From: SBAX01 sp964646605
Lineage (GTDB): Bacteria > Planctomycetota > Phycisphaerae > UBA1845
NCBI GenBank assembly: GCA_964646605.1
Contig: CAZYEX010000113.1
Span: 1 to 10,380 of the forward strand
Direction of reading: 5' to 3'
Length of the DNA stretch: 10,380 bases
The notes beneath the pieces are model-generated. The model did not search any database and was not told the origin of the DNA. It was given only the letters and a program-made list of their open reading frames with translations. Both the position numbers and the translations under genes were made by a program. Positions 4,418 through 10,380 of the stretch are shown here, piece after piece (the first letter of the stretch is position 1; the number at the start of each line of letters is the position of its first letter).

Positions 4418-5464
4418 ATGAAAGCTACACCCACAACGACGGCGCCGCCGGAACTCAGGCGGACGACGGCGGCTGACGCGGCGACCGAGACGATCCTCGC
4501 TCGCGGGCGGGCGGTGCTCGACGCCGAGTCCGCGGCCATCGGCGACGCCCGGCAGCGCTTGGGCCGCGCCTTCGTCGGCGCCGTGCAGACCATCCTGGAT
4601 TGCAAAGGCCGGGTCTGCGTCACCGGCATGGGAAAAGCGGGACTGGTCGGCAACAAGCTCCAAGCCACCCTGGCCAGCACCGGAACCCTGGCCTATTCCC
4701 TGCACCCCGTCGAGGCCCTGCACGGCGACCTGGGCATGGTCCACGCCGATGACGTGGTCGTGGCACTGAGCAAGAGCGGCAGCTCCGAGTTGATCGAGCT
4801 TCTCCCGCGGCTCAAGGCCCTCGGATGCCCGATCATCCTCATGACCTCGCGGGTCGATTCCGCTGCGGCCCAACTGGCCGACTTCGTGTTGGACGCCGGC
4901 CAAACGGCCGAGGCCTGCCCGCTCGGCCTGGCGCCGAGTTCCTCCACCGCCGCCATGCTCGCCCTCGGAGACGCCTTGGCCCTGACCGTGATGGAACAAA
5001 AGGCCGTCCAGCCCGAGCAGTACGCCAGCTACCATCCCGGCGGGGCGCTCGGGCGCTTCCTTATGAAAGCCGAGGAGATCATGCGCGCCGGTCCGCATTG
5101 CCCGACGGTGCCACACACGGCCACGCTGGGCGAATGCTACGAAGCGATCCTCGCCGCCCCGCGGCGGGCGGGGGCGGCCTCCGTCGTCGACCCCGACGGA
5201 AAACTTGTGGGCATCATCACCCACGGAGATTTCTTTCGCCTCTTCAAGACCCCCAAGCGCTCCGCGGATTCCCCCGCCGCCGAAGTGATGACCCGTTCGC
5301 CCAAACGCGTCCGCGCCGACGCCCGAGCCCACGACGCCTTGCTCCTCATGCGCCAATACGCCATCGACGAACTGCCCGTGGTGGACGATCAAGACCGCTT
5401 GGTCGGCATGATCGACATCCAGGACCTTCTTGCGAAAGGCTTCTCCGTCTTCGACGACGCCTAG
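4418..5464 (+). CDS. kdsD: arabinose-5-phosphate isomerase
   Basis: The enzyme interconverts D-ribulose 5-phosphate and D-arabinose 5-phosphate, the first committed step to Kdo for LPS. The 348-residue product has an SIS domain (about 50-190) and two CBS domains (about 220-280 and 285-345). All four residues known to matter in E. coli KdsD (Lys59, Glu111, Glu152, His193) have counterparts: Lys73 in G-M-G-K-A-G, Glu124 in S-K-S-G-S-S-E, Glu165 in E-A-C-P-L-G-L-A-P and His206 in H-P-G-G-A-L-G-R. The loop before Glu124 is one residue shorter than in E. coli. The ATG at 4418 is chosen because residues before it look non-coding; an ATG at 4361 is in frame, and neither has a strong ribosome-binding site. 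The gene stands alone on this strand and converges on dapB, leaving 30 bp between the stops. Confidence 0.92.
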   Translation: MKATPTTTAPPELRRTTAADAATETILARGRAVLDAESAAIGDARQRLGRAFVGAVQTILDCKGRVCVTGMGKAGLVGNKLQATLASTGTLAYSLHPVEALHGDLGMVHADDVVVALSKSGSSELIELLPRLKALGCPIILMTSRVDSAAAQLADFVLDAGQTAEACPLGLAPSSSTAAMLALGDALALTVMEQKAVQPEQYASYHPGGALGRFLMKAEEIMRAGPHCPTVPHTATLGECYEAILAAPRRAGAASVVDPDGKLVGIITHGDFFRLFKTPKRSADSPAAEVMTRSPKRVRADARAHDALLLMRQYAIDELPVVDDQDRLVGMIDIQDLLAKGFSVFDDA

Positions 5465-5494
5465 GACTATGTGTGGGAGCGGCGTTCCAGCCGG

Positions 5495-6229
5495 TCACTG
5501 AACATCCATGATCCCGTAGAGCCCCGCCGGTTTCCCCACGACCCAGGCCGCGGCGCGGAGAGCCCCCGCCGCAAACGCCTCGCGGGAATGGGCCGTGTGG
5601 CGAAGGGTGATCGTCTCGCCGGCGGCGCTGAAATGGATTTCGTGCTGCCCGACCAGGTCCCCCATGCGCACGGCATGAATGGCGATCTGCCCTTTCGGGC
5701 GCTCACCGGTTTTTCCGTGCCGCCCGAAGACGAGTGGACTGCCCGCCTTCTCGGGCTTGCGGTTCTGATTACGACGGCGTTCGATCTCGTCGGCGATCGC
5801 CAGCGCCGTAGCGCTCGGCGCGTCCGTCTTGTGTCGATGGTGCGTCTCGACGATCTCGACGTCGTAGTCCGCGCCGAGTTCCTCCGCAAGCCGCCCGGCG
5901 ATCTCCAAGACGACGGTCATCCCCACGCTGAAGTTCGCGGACTTGACGATGGGAATGACCTGCGCCGCATCGACGATGAGTGCCGTTTGTCTGTCATCAT
6001 GACCCGTCGCCCCGACCACCATCGGACAGCGACGCGAGCGGCAGACCCCCAACCACTGCACCGTTCCCGCCGCGTCGGTGAAGTCGATCAGCACGTCGCA
6101 AGTCGGCAGGGCCCTTTCCGCGGCCCGGTCCATCGACGCGACAAGGTCGAACCGCGGATCGCGCGCGGCGAGTTCCGCCAGGCACCGCCCCATCCGCCCC
6201 CTCGCGCCCGCGATCGCCAAGCGAACCAT
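5495..6229 (-). CDS. dapB: 4-hydroxy-tetrahydrodipicolinate reductase
   Basis: The enzyme makes tetrahydrodipicolinate with NAD(P)H in the lysine/diaminopimelate pathway. The 244-residue protein has the Rossmann nucleotide loop G-A-R-G-R-M-G (8-14) and the hallmark H-H-R-H-K-T-D-A-P-S-A-T-A (130-142). His130 and Lys134 correspond to the catalytic His159 and Lys163 of E. coli. The usual D-A-P-S-G-T-A has Ala140 in place of Gly, next to the substrate-binding Thr141. It is shorter than E. coli DapB (273). The ATG at 6229 follows a weak GGGG and places the glycine loop at the expected distance from the N-terminus; the frame extends further upstream but that part encodes the intergenic hairpin. 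It lies 52 nt downstream of thrC on the same strand, probably in one transcript. Confidence 0.92.
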   Translation of the reverse strand: MVRLAIAGARGRMGRCLAELAARDPRFDLVASMDRAAERALPTCDVLIDFTDAAGTVQWLGVCRSRRCPMVVGATGHDDRQTALIVDAAQVIPIVKSANFSVGMTVVLEIAGRLAEELGADYDVEIVETHHRHKTDAPSATALAIADEIERRRNQNRKPEKAGSPLVFGRHGKTGERPKGQIAIHAVRMGDLVGQHEIHFSAAGETITLRHTAHSREAFAAGALRAAAWVVGKPAGLYGIMDVQ

Positions 6230-6259
6230 GCGTTGCCCCGATGTAGCGTCGCCCCTTGT

Positions 6260-6278
6260 GGGCGGCGCTTTGCCGCCC
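6260..6278 (-). repeat. hairpin between thrC and dapB
   Basis: A perfect 7-bp stem GGGCGGC / GCCGCCC with a 5-nt loop starts 3 nt after the thrC stop codon on the minus strand. No T-tract follows. It could be a partial terminator or RNA-stability hairpin that sets different levels of thrC and dapB, or a small intergenic repeat. Confidence 0.45.
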
Positions 6279-6281
6279 CCC

Positions 6282-7670
6282 TTACAACAACGCCGCGATC
6301 GCATCCATGTCGGCCGCACAGCGCACCGGCGGATTCGCATATCGCGTCGCCGCGCCGCCCTCCGCAGACCCGCGATGATAGTTCACCGTGACCTCCGGGT
6401 CCTTCAGTCCATGACCGGTGAGGATGCACACCACGCGATCCGACGGCACGATCAGACCTTCGCCGCGCAGCAGTTGCAGTCCCGCCACCGACGCCCCGCT
6501 CGCCGGCTCACAACCGTAGCCATGCGCCCCGACCAACGCCTTGCCGTCGAGGATCTCCTCGTCCGTCGCCTGCCGAACCACGCCGTTCATCGTTTCCAGA
6601 CTGCGCAGGGCTTTGGGCAAGTTCACCGGGCGAGCGATCTCAATGGCACTGGCGACAGTCTTCGCCGTCCGGCCGCGAGAGACCGACTCCGCATAGTACG
6701 CATCCACCGCGCCGCGATCCCAGCGACCTCCGCAAAAACCAATCCCCCGGTCATTGTAAAGCTCGCAGAGTGTGTTCGCCCCCGCTGCATTGATGATCGC
6801 CAGTCGCGGAATGCGATCGACCAAACCCAGCTCGCGCAACTCCTGAAACGCCTTGCCGAAGGCGCTGCTGTTGCCCAGGTTTCCCCCCGGAACGATGATC
6901 CAGTCGGGTACTTCCCAGTTCAGTCCCTCCAGCACGCGATACATGATCGTCTTCTGACCCTCGAGGCGGAAGGGGTTGATCGAGTTCACCACGTACAGAT
7001 CGAGCTTGGCCGCCTCCTGAATCAACTTCATGCAGGCGTCGAAATCGCCGTCGATCTGAATGGTCCTGGCCCCGTAGTCCAAAGCCTGCGCCAGTTTGCC
7101 GAAGGCAATCTTCCCGCCGCCGACGAAGACGATTGCCTTCATCGGCCCGCCGCCGTGCGTCGGCGTCTGACGTGCATAGAGTGCCAGTGATGCACTGGTA
7201 TTCCCCGTCGATGCACAACCCACGCGCGTCCGACCCAGTCGCTTGGCAACGGTGAATGCGGCCGCCATCCCGTTATCCTTGAAACTCCCGCTGGGGTTGA
7301 AGCCCTCGTACTGCAGGAACAATCGCTCGGACTTGAGTCCCACAACGCGGGCGAGCTCGTCGGCCTGTTGCAAGAGCGTCCGCCCTTCGCCCAGGCTCAC
7401 CAATTCGTCGACTCGTGCAAAGGGCAGCAACTCTCGAAAACGCCACACCCCGCTGAAATCGGCGCGGGCCTCTTGGGACCGTCCCGCCGGCGCCCACCGC
7501 GACGCGAAATACGCCATCGACGGCGGCACCCGTAACCTCGACCAGTCGTACCGAACGTCGAGCAACGCCCCGCACTGGTGACAGGCGTACAGCACCTCGT
7601 CGATCCCAAACGTCGCCCCGCAGTCGGGGTTCATGCAGCACTGGAAGGCCAACTCGCTCATCGCCCCCAT
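6282..7670 (-). CDS. thrC: threonine synthase
   Basis: This PLP enzyme converts O-phospho-L-homoserine to L-threonine. An N-terminal four-cysteine zinc-ribbon-like segment (Cys12, Cys17, Cys30, Cys33) precedes the fold-type II catalytic domain. Lys131 in N-P-S-G-S-F-K-D-N-G is the PLP lysine, A-S-T-G-N-T-S-A-S (153-161) is the substrate loop, N-S-I-N-P-F-R-L-E-G-Q-K-T (229-241) is family-typical, and V-P-G-G-N-L-G-N (260-267) binds the PLP phosphate. At about 462 residues it has a normal length. The start is 7670 or the in-frame ATG at 7661; neither has a good ribosome-binding site, and the open frame further upstream is low-complexity and unlikely to be coding. With dapB downstream it forms an aspartate-family gene pair. 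Confidence 0.9.
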   Translation of the reverse strand: MGAMSELAFQCCMNPDCGATFGIDEVLYACHQCGALLDVRYDWSRLRVPPSMAYFASRWAPAGRSQEARADFSGVWRFRELLPFARVDELVSLGEGRTLLQQADELARVVGLKSERLFLQYEGFNPSGSFKDNGMAAAFTVAKRLGRTRVGCASTGNTSASLALYARQTPTHGGGPMKAIVFVGGGKIAFGKLAQALDYGARTIQIDGDFDACMKLIQEAAKLDLYVVNSINPFRLEGQKTIMYRVLEGLNWEVPDWIIVPGGNLGNSSAFGKAFQELRELGLVDRIPRLAIINAAGANTLCELYNDRGIGFCGGRWDRGAVDAYYAESVSRGRTAKTVASAIEIARPVNLPKALRSLETMNGVVRQATDEEILDGKALVGAHGYGCEPASGASVAGLQLLRGEGLIVPSDRVVCILTGHGLKDPEVTVNYHRGSAEGGAATRYANPPVRCAADMDAIAALL

Positions 7671-7861
7671 GTTCGCCGCACCCGCACCACTCCGCAACGG
7701 CGGGCTTCGCGGCCTTCGCTCTCGACCCTTTTTGTTGGGGAGTTGATTTCTAGGATTCAACCGGGTAAACTTTGCGCTGCGCGGTTCCGAAGCGACGCCA
7801 AGGTGGAACCGTGTAGGTCCCCCGCGCGGACCGACCCGCCCTGACACGACGGGAGGGAACG

Positions 7862-7888
7862 AGGACATTTTTTTGGGTTTTCGATCGA
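7862..7888 (+). repeat. degenerate copy of the gene-start repeat
   Basis: TTGGGTTTTCGATCGA at 7873-7888 matches 15 of 16 bases of the repeat core at 7974-7989. It is preceded by AGGACAT, which resembles the AGGTCATG of the better copies with extra Ts inserted. This makes a possible third, decayed copy about 100 bp before the second. Confidence 0.45.
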
Positions 7889-7960
7889 GCAGGTTGCAGC
7901 TTGAGTGACGGCGCGATGCACTTCCAGTCCCTTTGATTGTCACGGTTCAGTTGGGCGGAG

Positions 7961-7992
7961 GAGCAAGGTCATGTTGGGTTTCCGATCGACGA
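7961..7992 (+). repeat. 32-bp direct repeat, upstream copy (orphan gene start)
   Basis: This matches 9127-9158 at 29 of 32 positions. In the downstream copy the segment contains the start codon and first codons (MLSFRST) of the FG-GAP protein. Here the same codons (MLGFRST) run into non-coding sequence, so it looks like the stub of a second gene start. Together the two copies bracket the whole toxin-antitoxin patch. Confidence 0.8.
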
Positions 7993-8160
7993 TGGACGCT
8001 CGTGCGAGAATCCCTTCTGGCACGCAGAACGGGGGGATTCCAATCCCCTTCCGCACCGCGGGAAAGGATTCCCGGCGTGTGGGGCGCGAGATGGGAATCT
8101 CGCACCAGCCAAACCGATCAGAATCCGGCCCGCTGCCCCCAAAGGCACACGTGCAAGGAC

Positions 8161-8189
8161 TTGTAAGGGGAAGCGAGAGACCGTATAAT
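8161..8189 (+). promoter_or_regulatory. sigma-70-type promoter for the antitoxin-like gene
   Basis: A perfect -10 TATAAT (8184-8189) follows TTGTAA (8161-8166, 4 of 6 matches to TTGACA) with a 17-nt spacer. Predicted initiation near 8196 is about 23 nt before the ATG at 8219, which leaves room for a short leader with GGAG at 8202-8205. Confidence 0.6.
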
Positions 8190-8218
8190 CGGTGAATCCA
8201 TCGGAGAACGTAGCCAGG

Positions 8219-8482
8219 ATGACGCTCCATGGACATTATGACGGAAAACGTGTGGTGCTCGACGATCCGGTGCCGGCGGATGTCCCGCCACAGACGCCGG
8301 TCAAGGTCACGTTCGAGGGTGGGCGACGTGAGACAGTTCTGGATCGGATCGCCAAGTTGGCCGGCCCCGACGACCTGCCGGCCGATTACTCGGAACAGCA
8401 TGACCACTATGTTAAAGGAACACCGCGCAAGTGTGTGCGACGTTCGTGGGCACCTCATACCTCATCGCTTCGCTCCGCGTGA
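8219..8482 (+). CDS. antitoxin-like small protein with an aberrant C-terminal tail
   Basis: The first 71 residues (M-T-L-H-G-H-Y-D-G-K-R-V-V-L-D-D-P-V-P onward, ending H-D-H-Y-V-K-G-T-P-R-K) match a family of short proteins I recall upstream of PIN-domain toxins, so an antitoxin role is likely. Codon 71 is AAG at 8429-8431 and overlaps the GTG at 8431 that starts the PIN frame. A TGA in place of TGT at codon 72 would end the protein there in a standard stop/start overlap. Instead the frame reads 16 more residues to 8482, out of phase with the PIN frame. The ATG at 8219 is preferred; a GTG at 8192 is possible but begins at the expected transcript start. With its toxin broken, this may be an orphan antitoxin. 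Confidence 0.6.
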   Translation: MTLHGHYDGKRVVLDDPVPADVPPQTPVKVTFEGGRRETVLDRIAKLAGPDDLPADYSEQHDHYVKGTPRKCVRRSWAPHTSSLRSA

Positions 8483-8547
8483 GCGATGAACTCCACGGAC
8501 GTGCGTTGGATTGGCAACGGGCCTCGTCGGCCCCGCTTGTGACGACC
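8431..8547 (+). pseudogene. truncated PIN-domain (VapC-like) toxin remnant
   Basis: From the GTG at 8431 the frame gives T-F-V-G-T-S-Y-L-I-A-S-L-R-V-S-D-E-L-H-G-R-A-L-D-W-Q, then P-L-V-T-T. This follows the start of PIN ribonucleases (F-V-D-T-S-Y-L-I-A, D-x-x-H-x-x-A, then L-V-T-T before the conserved Glu helix). The first catalytic Asp is Gly here, and similarity stops after L-V-T-T, about one third of a normal domain. The remaining frame translates to nonsense and overlaps the next gene. It cannot be an active nuclease. Confidence 0.6.
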
Positions 8548-8570
8548 GGCACGAGGGAGCCACGAGCGAT

Positions 8571-8873
8571 GTGCTCGTCAGGATTAAACGCGCGGTTTTG
8601 GCGGGAAGATACGCATTCTCCGAGAAGGCGCGCACGGAAATGGAAGCGGCCGGCCTTACGGAGTTGGACGTGGTGGAATCGATCGCCAACGCGGTGGCCA
8701 TTTACAAACGCATTCGTTCGACGAGTCGGCGTCGGGGGGACCGACGAGAGTACCTCTACGTAATTCAGAGCCCGAACCTTGTAGGATTGACCATCTACAC
8801 CAAAGGCAAGCTTATGCACGAAGGGGATGAGCCGAGGTACTACTTTCTCGTTTCCTCCAAGCGTGCCGATTGA
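8571..8873 (+). CDS. DUF4258-type putative toxin of a toxin-antitoxin pair
   Basis: The 100-residue protein follows the DUF4258 pattern: R-Y-A-F-S-E-K-A-R-T-E-M (13-24), L-D-V-V-E-S-I (32-38), then the C-terminal strands Y-L-Y-V-I-Q-S-P-N-L (61-70), L-T-I-Y-T-K-G-K (73-80) and Y-Y-F-L-V-S-S-K (90-97). Such proteins are usually found just before a YgiT-type zinc-finger protein, as here, and are regarded as RelE/MqsR-like toxins; activity is inferred, not shown. The GTG at 8571 is chosen because GAGGGAG (8553-8559) lies 11 nt upstream and homology begins there. The longer frame from 8511 runs back through the PIN remnant. The next gene starts 18 nt after the stop, consistent with an operon. Confidence 0.75.
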   Translation: MLVRIKRAVLAGRYAFSEKARTEMEAAGLTELDVVESIANAVAIYKRIRSTSRRRGDRREYLYVIQSPNLVGLTIYTKGKLMHEGDEPRYYFLVSSKRAD

Positions 8874-8891
8874 CGGTTGGAAGAGGGTGCC

Positions 8892-9143
8892 ATGTTGAAG
8901 ATAACCGTGTGTCCTTCCTGCGGGAGCGAGAAGATCAAGAAGGTGCGGCGGGACTGGACGGGCACGTACCACGACACGGCCTATGTCGTTCCGAAACTGG
9001 CGTTCTATGAGTGCCCACGCTGCGGCGAGAAGGTCTATGACCGCGAGGCGATGCGGAGGATCGAAGCGCGGTCGCCGGCATTCCGGAACGGGTCTGGTGA
9101 TCGATCCGCCTTGACGAAACGGAAAAGAGCGAGGTCATGTTGA
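8892..9143 (+). CDS. YgiT-type zinc-finger antitoxin-like protein
   Basis: The 83-residue product has two CxxC knuckles, Cys7-P-S-Cys10 and Cys41-P-R-Cys44, and the family-typical stretch F-Y-E-C-P-R-C-G-E-K-V-Y-D-R-E-A-M-R-R-I-E (38-58). This is the zinc domain of MqsA-like antitoxins. The C-terminal helix-turn-helix that lets MqsA bind DNA is absent, so autoregulation by this protein is not expected. AGAGGG lies just before the ATG. The last residues (after about Phe64) do not look family-like, and the final 7 nt overlap the start of the FG-GAP gene. It most likely neutralises the DUF4258 product encoded immediately upstream. Confidence 0.78.
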   Translation: MLKITVCPSCGSEKIKKVRRDWTGTYHDTAYVVPKLAFYECPRCGEKVYDREAMRRIEARSPAFRNGSGDRSALTKRKRARSC

Positions 9144-9158
9144 GTTTTCGATCGACGA
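9127..9158 (+). repeat. 32-bp direct repeat, downstream copy (FG-GAP gene start)
   Basis: This is the partner of 7961-7992 (29 of 32 identical). It covers the ribosome-binding region, the ATG at 9137 and codons 1-7 of the FG-GAP protein, and also the last codons of the zinc-finger gene in another frame. It marks the right-hand junction of the toxin-antitoxin patch. Confidence 0.8.
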
Positions 9159-10380
9159 CTCTGGCTTTCGCGTTGTTTCTCGCGTTGCTCCCGCCCAGCG
9201 CCGCAATGGCCCAGTGCGACCTGCATGAAGACGCCAAGCTCATCGCCTCTAACGCCACGCCAAGCTCAGGTTTTGGAGGTTCCCTTTCCATTAGCGGCGA
9301 TCGAGTACTCGTTGGCGCGAGTGGCGCCGATGGTACGACATTTCGCTCGGGAGCAGCCTACGTCTTCAAGAAAGTCGACGGCGCTTGGTATGAGGAGACC
9401 AAGCTTATTGGGCCGGGAGCAGGACAGTTAGCCAAGTTCGGAGGGGCCGTTGCAATCGACGGCCCGCTTGCGGTCGTTTCCGCACCTTACGATAGCTCAG
9501 GAGGTATCCTGTTCGTTTTCAGATTGGAAGGAGGTTCGTGGGTTCCCGAGCAGACCCTCCAGGTTCCTGGGAGTGATGCAGGATCCTCGCTGGCGATAAG
9601 TGGAGATCGCATTATTGCCGGAGCGCCAGACTCTACAGCTTCATTTCCGGCCGGGAGTGCCTACGTATTTCATAGGGTGGGGTCGTCATGGTCGCTTGAA
9701 TCGCAACTGCTGCCGTCAAATGGTATGGGGAACGACCGTTTTGGCAAGAATGTCTCATTCGATAACTCGGTTGCTGCAGTTCAGGCAGTTAGGCAAACAG
9801 CGAGCTTTCCCAATGCCTATGAAAGCATGGTTTATGTGTTTCGTTGGGACGGAGCCACCTGGGGAGAGGAGGCAATCCTTACAACGCCGGATGTCTCTGG
9901 CCAGTTTTCTATAGATTCAGTGGCGGTGCATGGTGACTGGCTGGTCGTCGGCGCGGATCAAGATCAACACGGCATCGGCCTGAGTGAGGCCGGGGCAGCC
10001 TACGTCTTTGAGCGTATTGCGGGAGTTTGGACCCAAAGGACCAAACTCGTAGCGTCTGATGCCGCAATTGGAGACCAATTTGGATACGCCGTTGCTATTA
10101 AGGACAACATAATCCTTGTGGGCTCGTTCCACAGCGATACGATTCACGGCGCGGATGCCGGTGCTGGATACGTCTTTCGTCGCGTCGGCACGACCTGGAA
10201 CGAGATCGCTAAGCTGACGGCGTCTGACGGGGCACTGAGCGACTCGGCTGGTTCAGCGGTGTCCCTTGACCACAACCACGCCGTTGTTGGGGCACCCTCT
10301 GATTCACATGGCGGGGGATTCTACCATGGCTCCGCGTATGTATTCTCGATCGGTGGTCTGGACTGCAACGTCAACGGCAT
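9137..10380 (+). CDS. secreted FG-GAP-like beta-propeller protein, incomplete at the right edge
   Basis: The frame is open from the ATG at 9137 to the end of the window (414 full codons). Residues 1-25 form a Sec signal peptide with an A-M-A cleavage site before Gln26. Seven repeats of about 45-57 residues follow, each with the plan F-G-x-x-V-A-I-x-G-D-x-x-V-V-G-A ... G-A-A-Y-V-F-x-R-x-x-x-x-W, enough for a closed seven-bladed propeller like integrin alpha FG-GAP domains. The Ca-binding D-x-D-x-D-G loops are poorly kept. The visible end, L-D-C-N-V-N-G (408-414), begins a motif I know from planctomycete exported proteins (D-C-N-x-N-G-I-P-D) that often precedes a C-terminal sorting region. An extracellular binding or structural role is likely; no catalytic site is seen. 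Its start overlaps the zinc-finger gene by 7 nt. Confidence 0.85.
   Translation, partial: MLSFRSTTLAFALFLALLPPSAAMAQCDLHEDAKLIASNATPSSGFGGSLSISGDRVLVGASGADGTTFRSGAAYVFKKVDGAWYEETKLIGPGAGQLAKFGGAVAIDGPLAVVSAPYDSSGGILFVFRLEGGSWVPEQTLQVPGSDAGSSLAISGDRIIAGAPDSTASFPAGSAYVFHRVGSSWSLESQLLPSNGMGNDRFGKNVSFDNSVAAVQAVRQTASFPNAYESMVYVFRWDGATWGEEAILTTPDVSGQFSIDSVAVHGDWLVVGADQDQHGIGLSEAGAAYVFERIAGVWTQRTKLVASDAAIGDQFGYAVAIKDNIILVGSFHSDTIHGADAGAGYVFRRVGTTWNEIAKLTASDGALSDSAGSAVSLDHNHAVVGAPSDSHGGGFYHGSAYVFSIGGLDCNVNG

Larger units (their letters stand above)
7671..8160. other. gene-free spacer between divergent thrC and the toxin-antitoxin patch
   Basis: I see no supported gene. The stretch includes two of three copies of a gene-start repeat (listed separately), a T-run at 7868-7874, and several GGGATTCC / GGATTCCC inverted motifs at 8030-8075. 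It also has a perfect 7-bp hairpin GCGAGAT-ggga-ATCTCGC at 8086-8103. Open frames here have featureless Arg/Pro/Ser-rich translations. The thrC promoter must lie in the left part, but I cannot identify convincing -35/-10 boxes on the minus strand. Confidence 0.4.

Noticed and set aside
4298..5392. 364-codon open frame on the minus strand opposite kdsD
   Set aside because: It is a GC-rich antisense shadow of kdsD with a Gly/His/Arg-rich, featureless translation.
5471..7190. Long plus-strand open frames opposite dapB and thrC
   Set aside because: They are antisense to two clearly recognised enzymes, with Arg/Pro/His-rich translations and no family motifs.
7850..7880. Rho-independent terminator suggested by the T-run after CGACGGGAGGG
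   Set aside because: No stable stem directly precedes the T-run, and no plus-strand gene ends nearby.
7671..7943. Upstream extension of thrC by 91 codons
   Set aside because: The extension is low-complexity and Arg/Ser/Pro-rich, and threonine synthase homology begins at the zinc-ribbon just after the ATG at 7670 or 7661.
8086..8108. Possible tRNA 3' half (hairpin followed by CACCA)
   Set aside because: There is no TTCRA T-loop, anticodon arm or acceptor partner; it is only a 7-bp hairpin.
7905..8195. Three overlapping plus-strand open frames in the spacer
   Set aside because: None has a recognisable domain or good start context; they cross the hairpins, the promoter and the 32-bp repeat.

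Overview
The window looks like a stretch of chromosome from a high-GC Gram-negative bacterium, most likely a planctomycete (Planctomycetota) or close relative. The pointers are a Kdo/LPS gene (kdsD), two small lipoproteins, a secreted FG-GAP propeller protein that runs into an Asp-Cys-Asn-x-Asn-Gly motif at the right edge (a motif I associate with planctomycete exported proteins), and GC-rich hairpin repeats between genes. The taxonomic call is inference from memory of such genomes.

Layout. Positions 1-900 hold a possible divergent gene leaving the left edge and two tandem paralogous lipoproteins; the first is preceded in frame by a HicB-like stub. Positions 900-1445 carry only hairpins, including one REP-like unit. 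A signal-less trypsin-fold protease follows (1446-2291), then a structured spacer. Positions 2503-3463 are a mobile patch: a frameshifted 5' fragment of a membrane-protein gene, three REP-like units and an IS200-like (Y1/HUH) transposase. The intact membrane-protein gene comes next (3498-4013), then 400 bp of repeats.

The middle is housekeeping. kdsD (4418-5464, +) converges on a minus-strand pair, thrC (6282-7670) then dapB (5495-6229). The pair is probably one transcription unit and belongs to aspartate-family amino acid synthesis.

The right third is accessory again. A near-consensus promoter drives an antitoxin-like gene followed by a broken PIN toxin, then an apparently intact DUF4258 / YgiT-type zinc-finger pair. 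The last of these overlaps the start of a secreted seven-bladed FG-GAP propeller gene that is open at the right edge.

The most interesting pattern is that two accessory patches, the transposase and the toxin-antitoxin patch, are each bracketed by direct repeats of the 5' end of the gene that follows them (about 141 bp and 32 bp). A four-member REP-like family with conserved geometry and compensatory stem changes goes with the transposase. I see no CRISPR array, tRNA, rRNA or recognisable defence operon.
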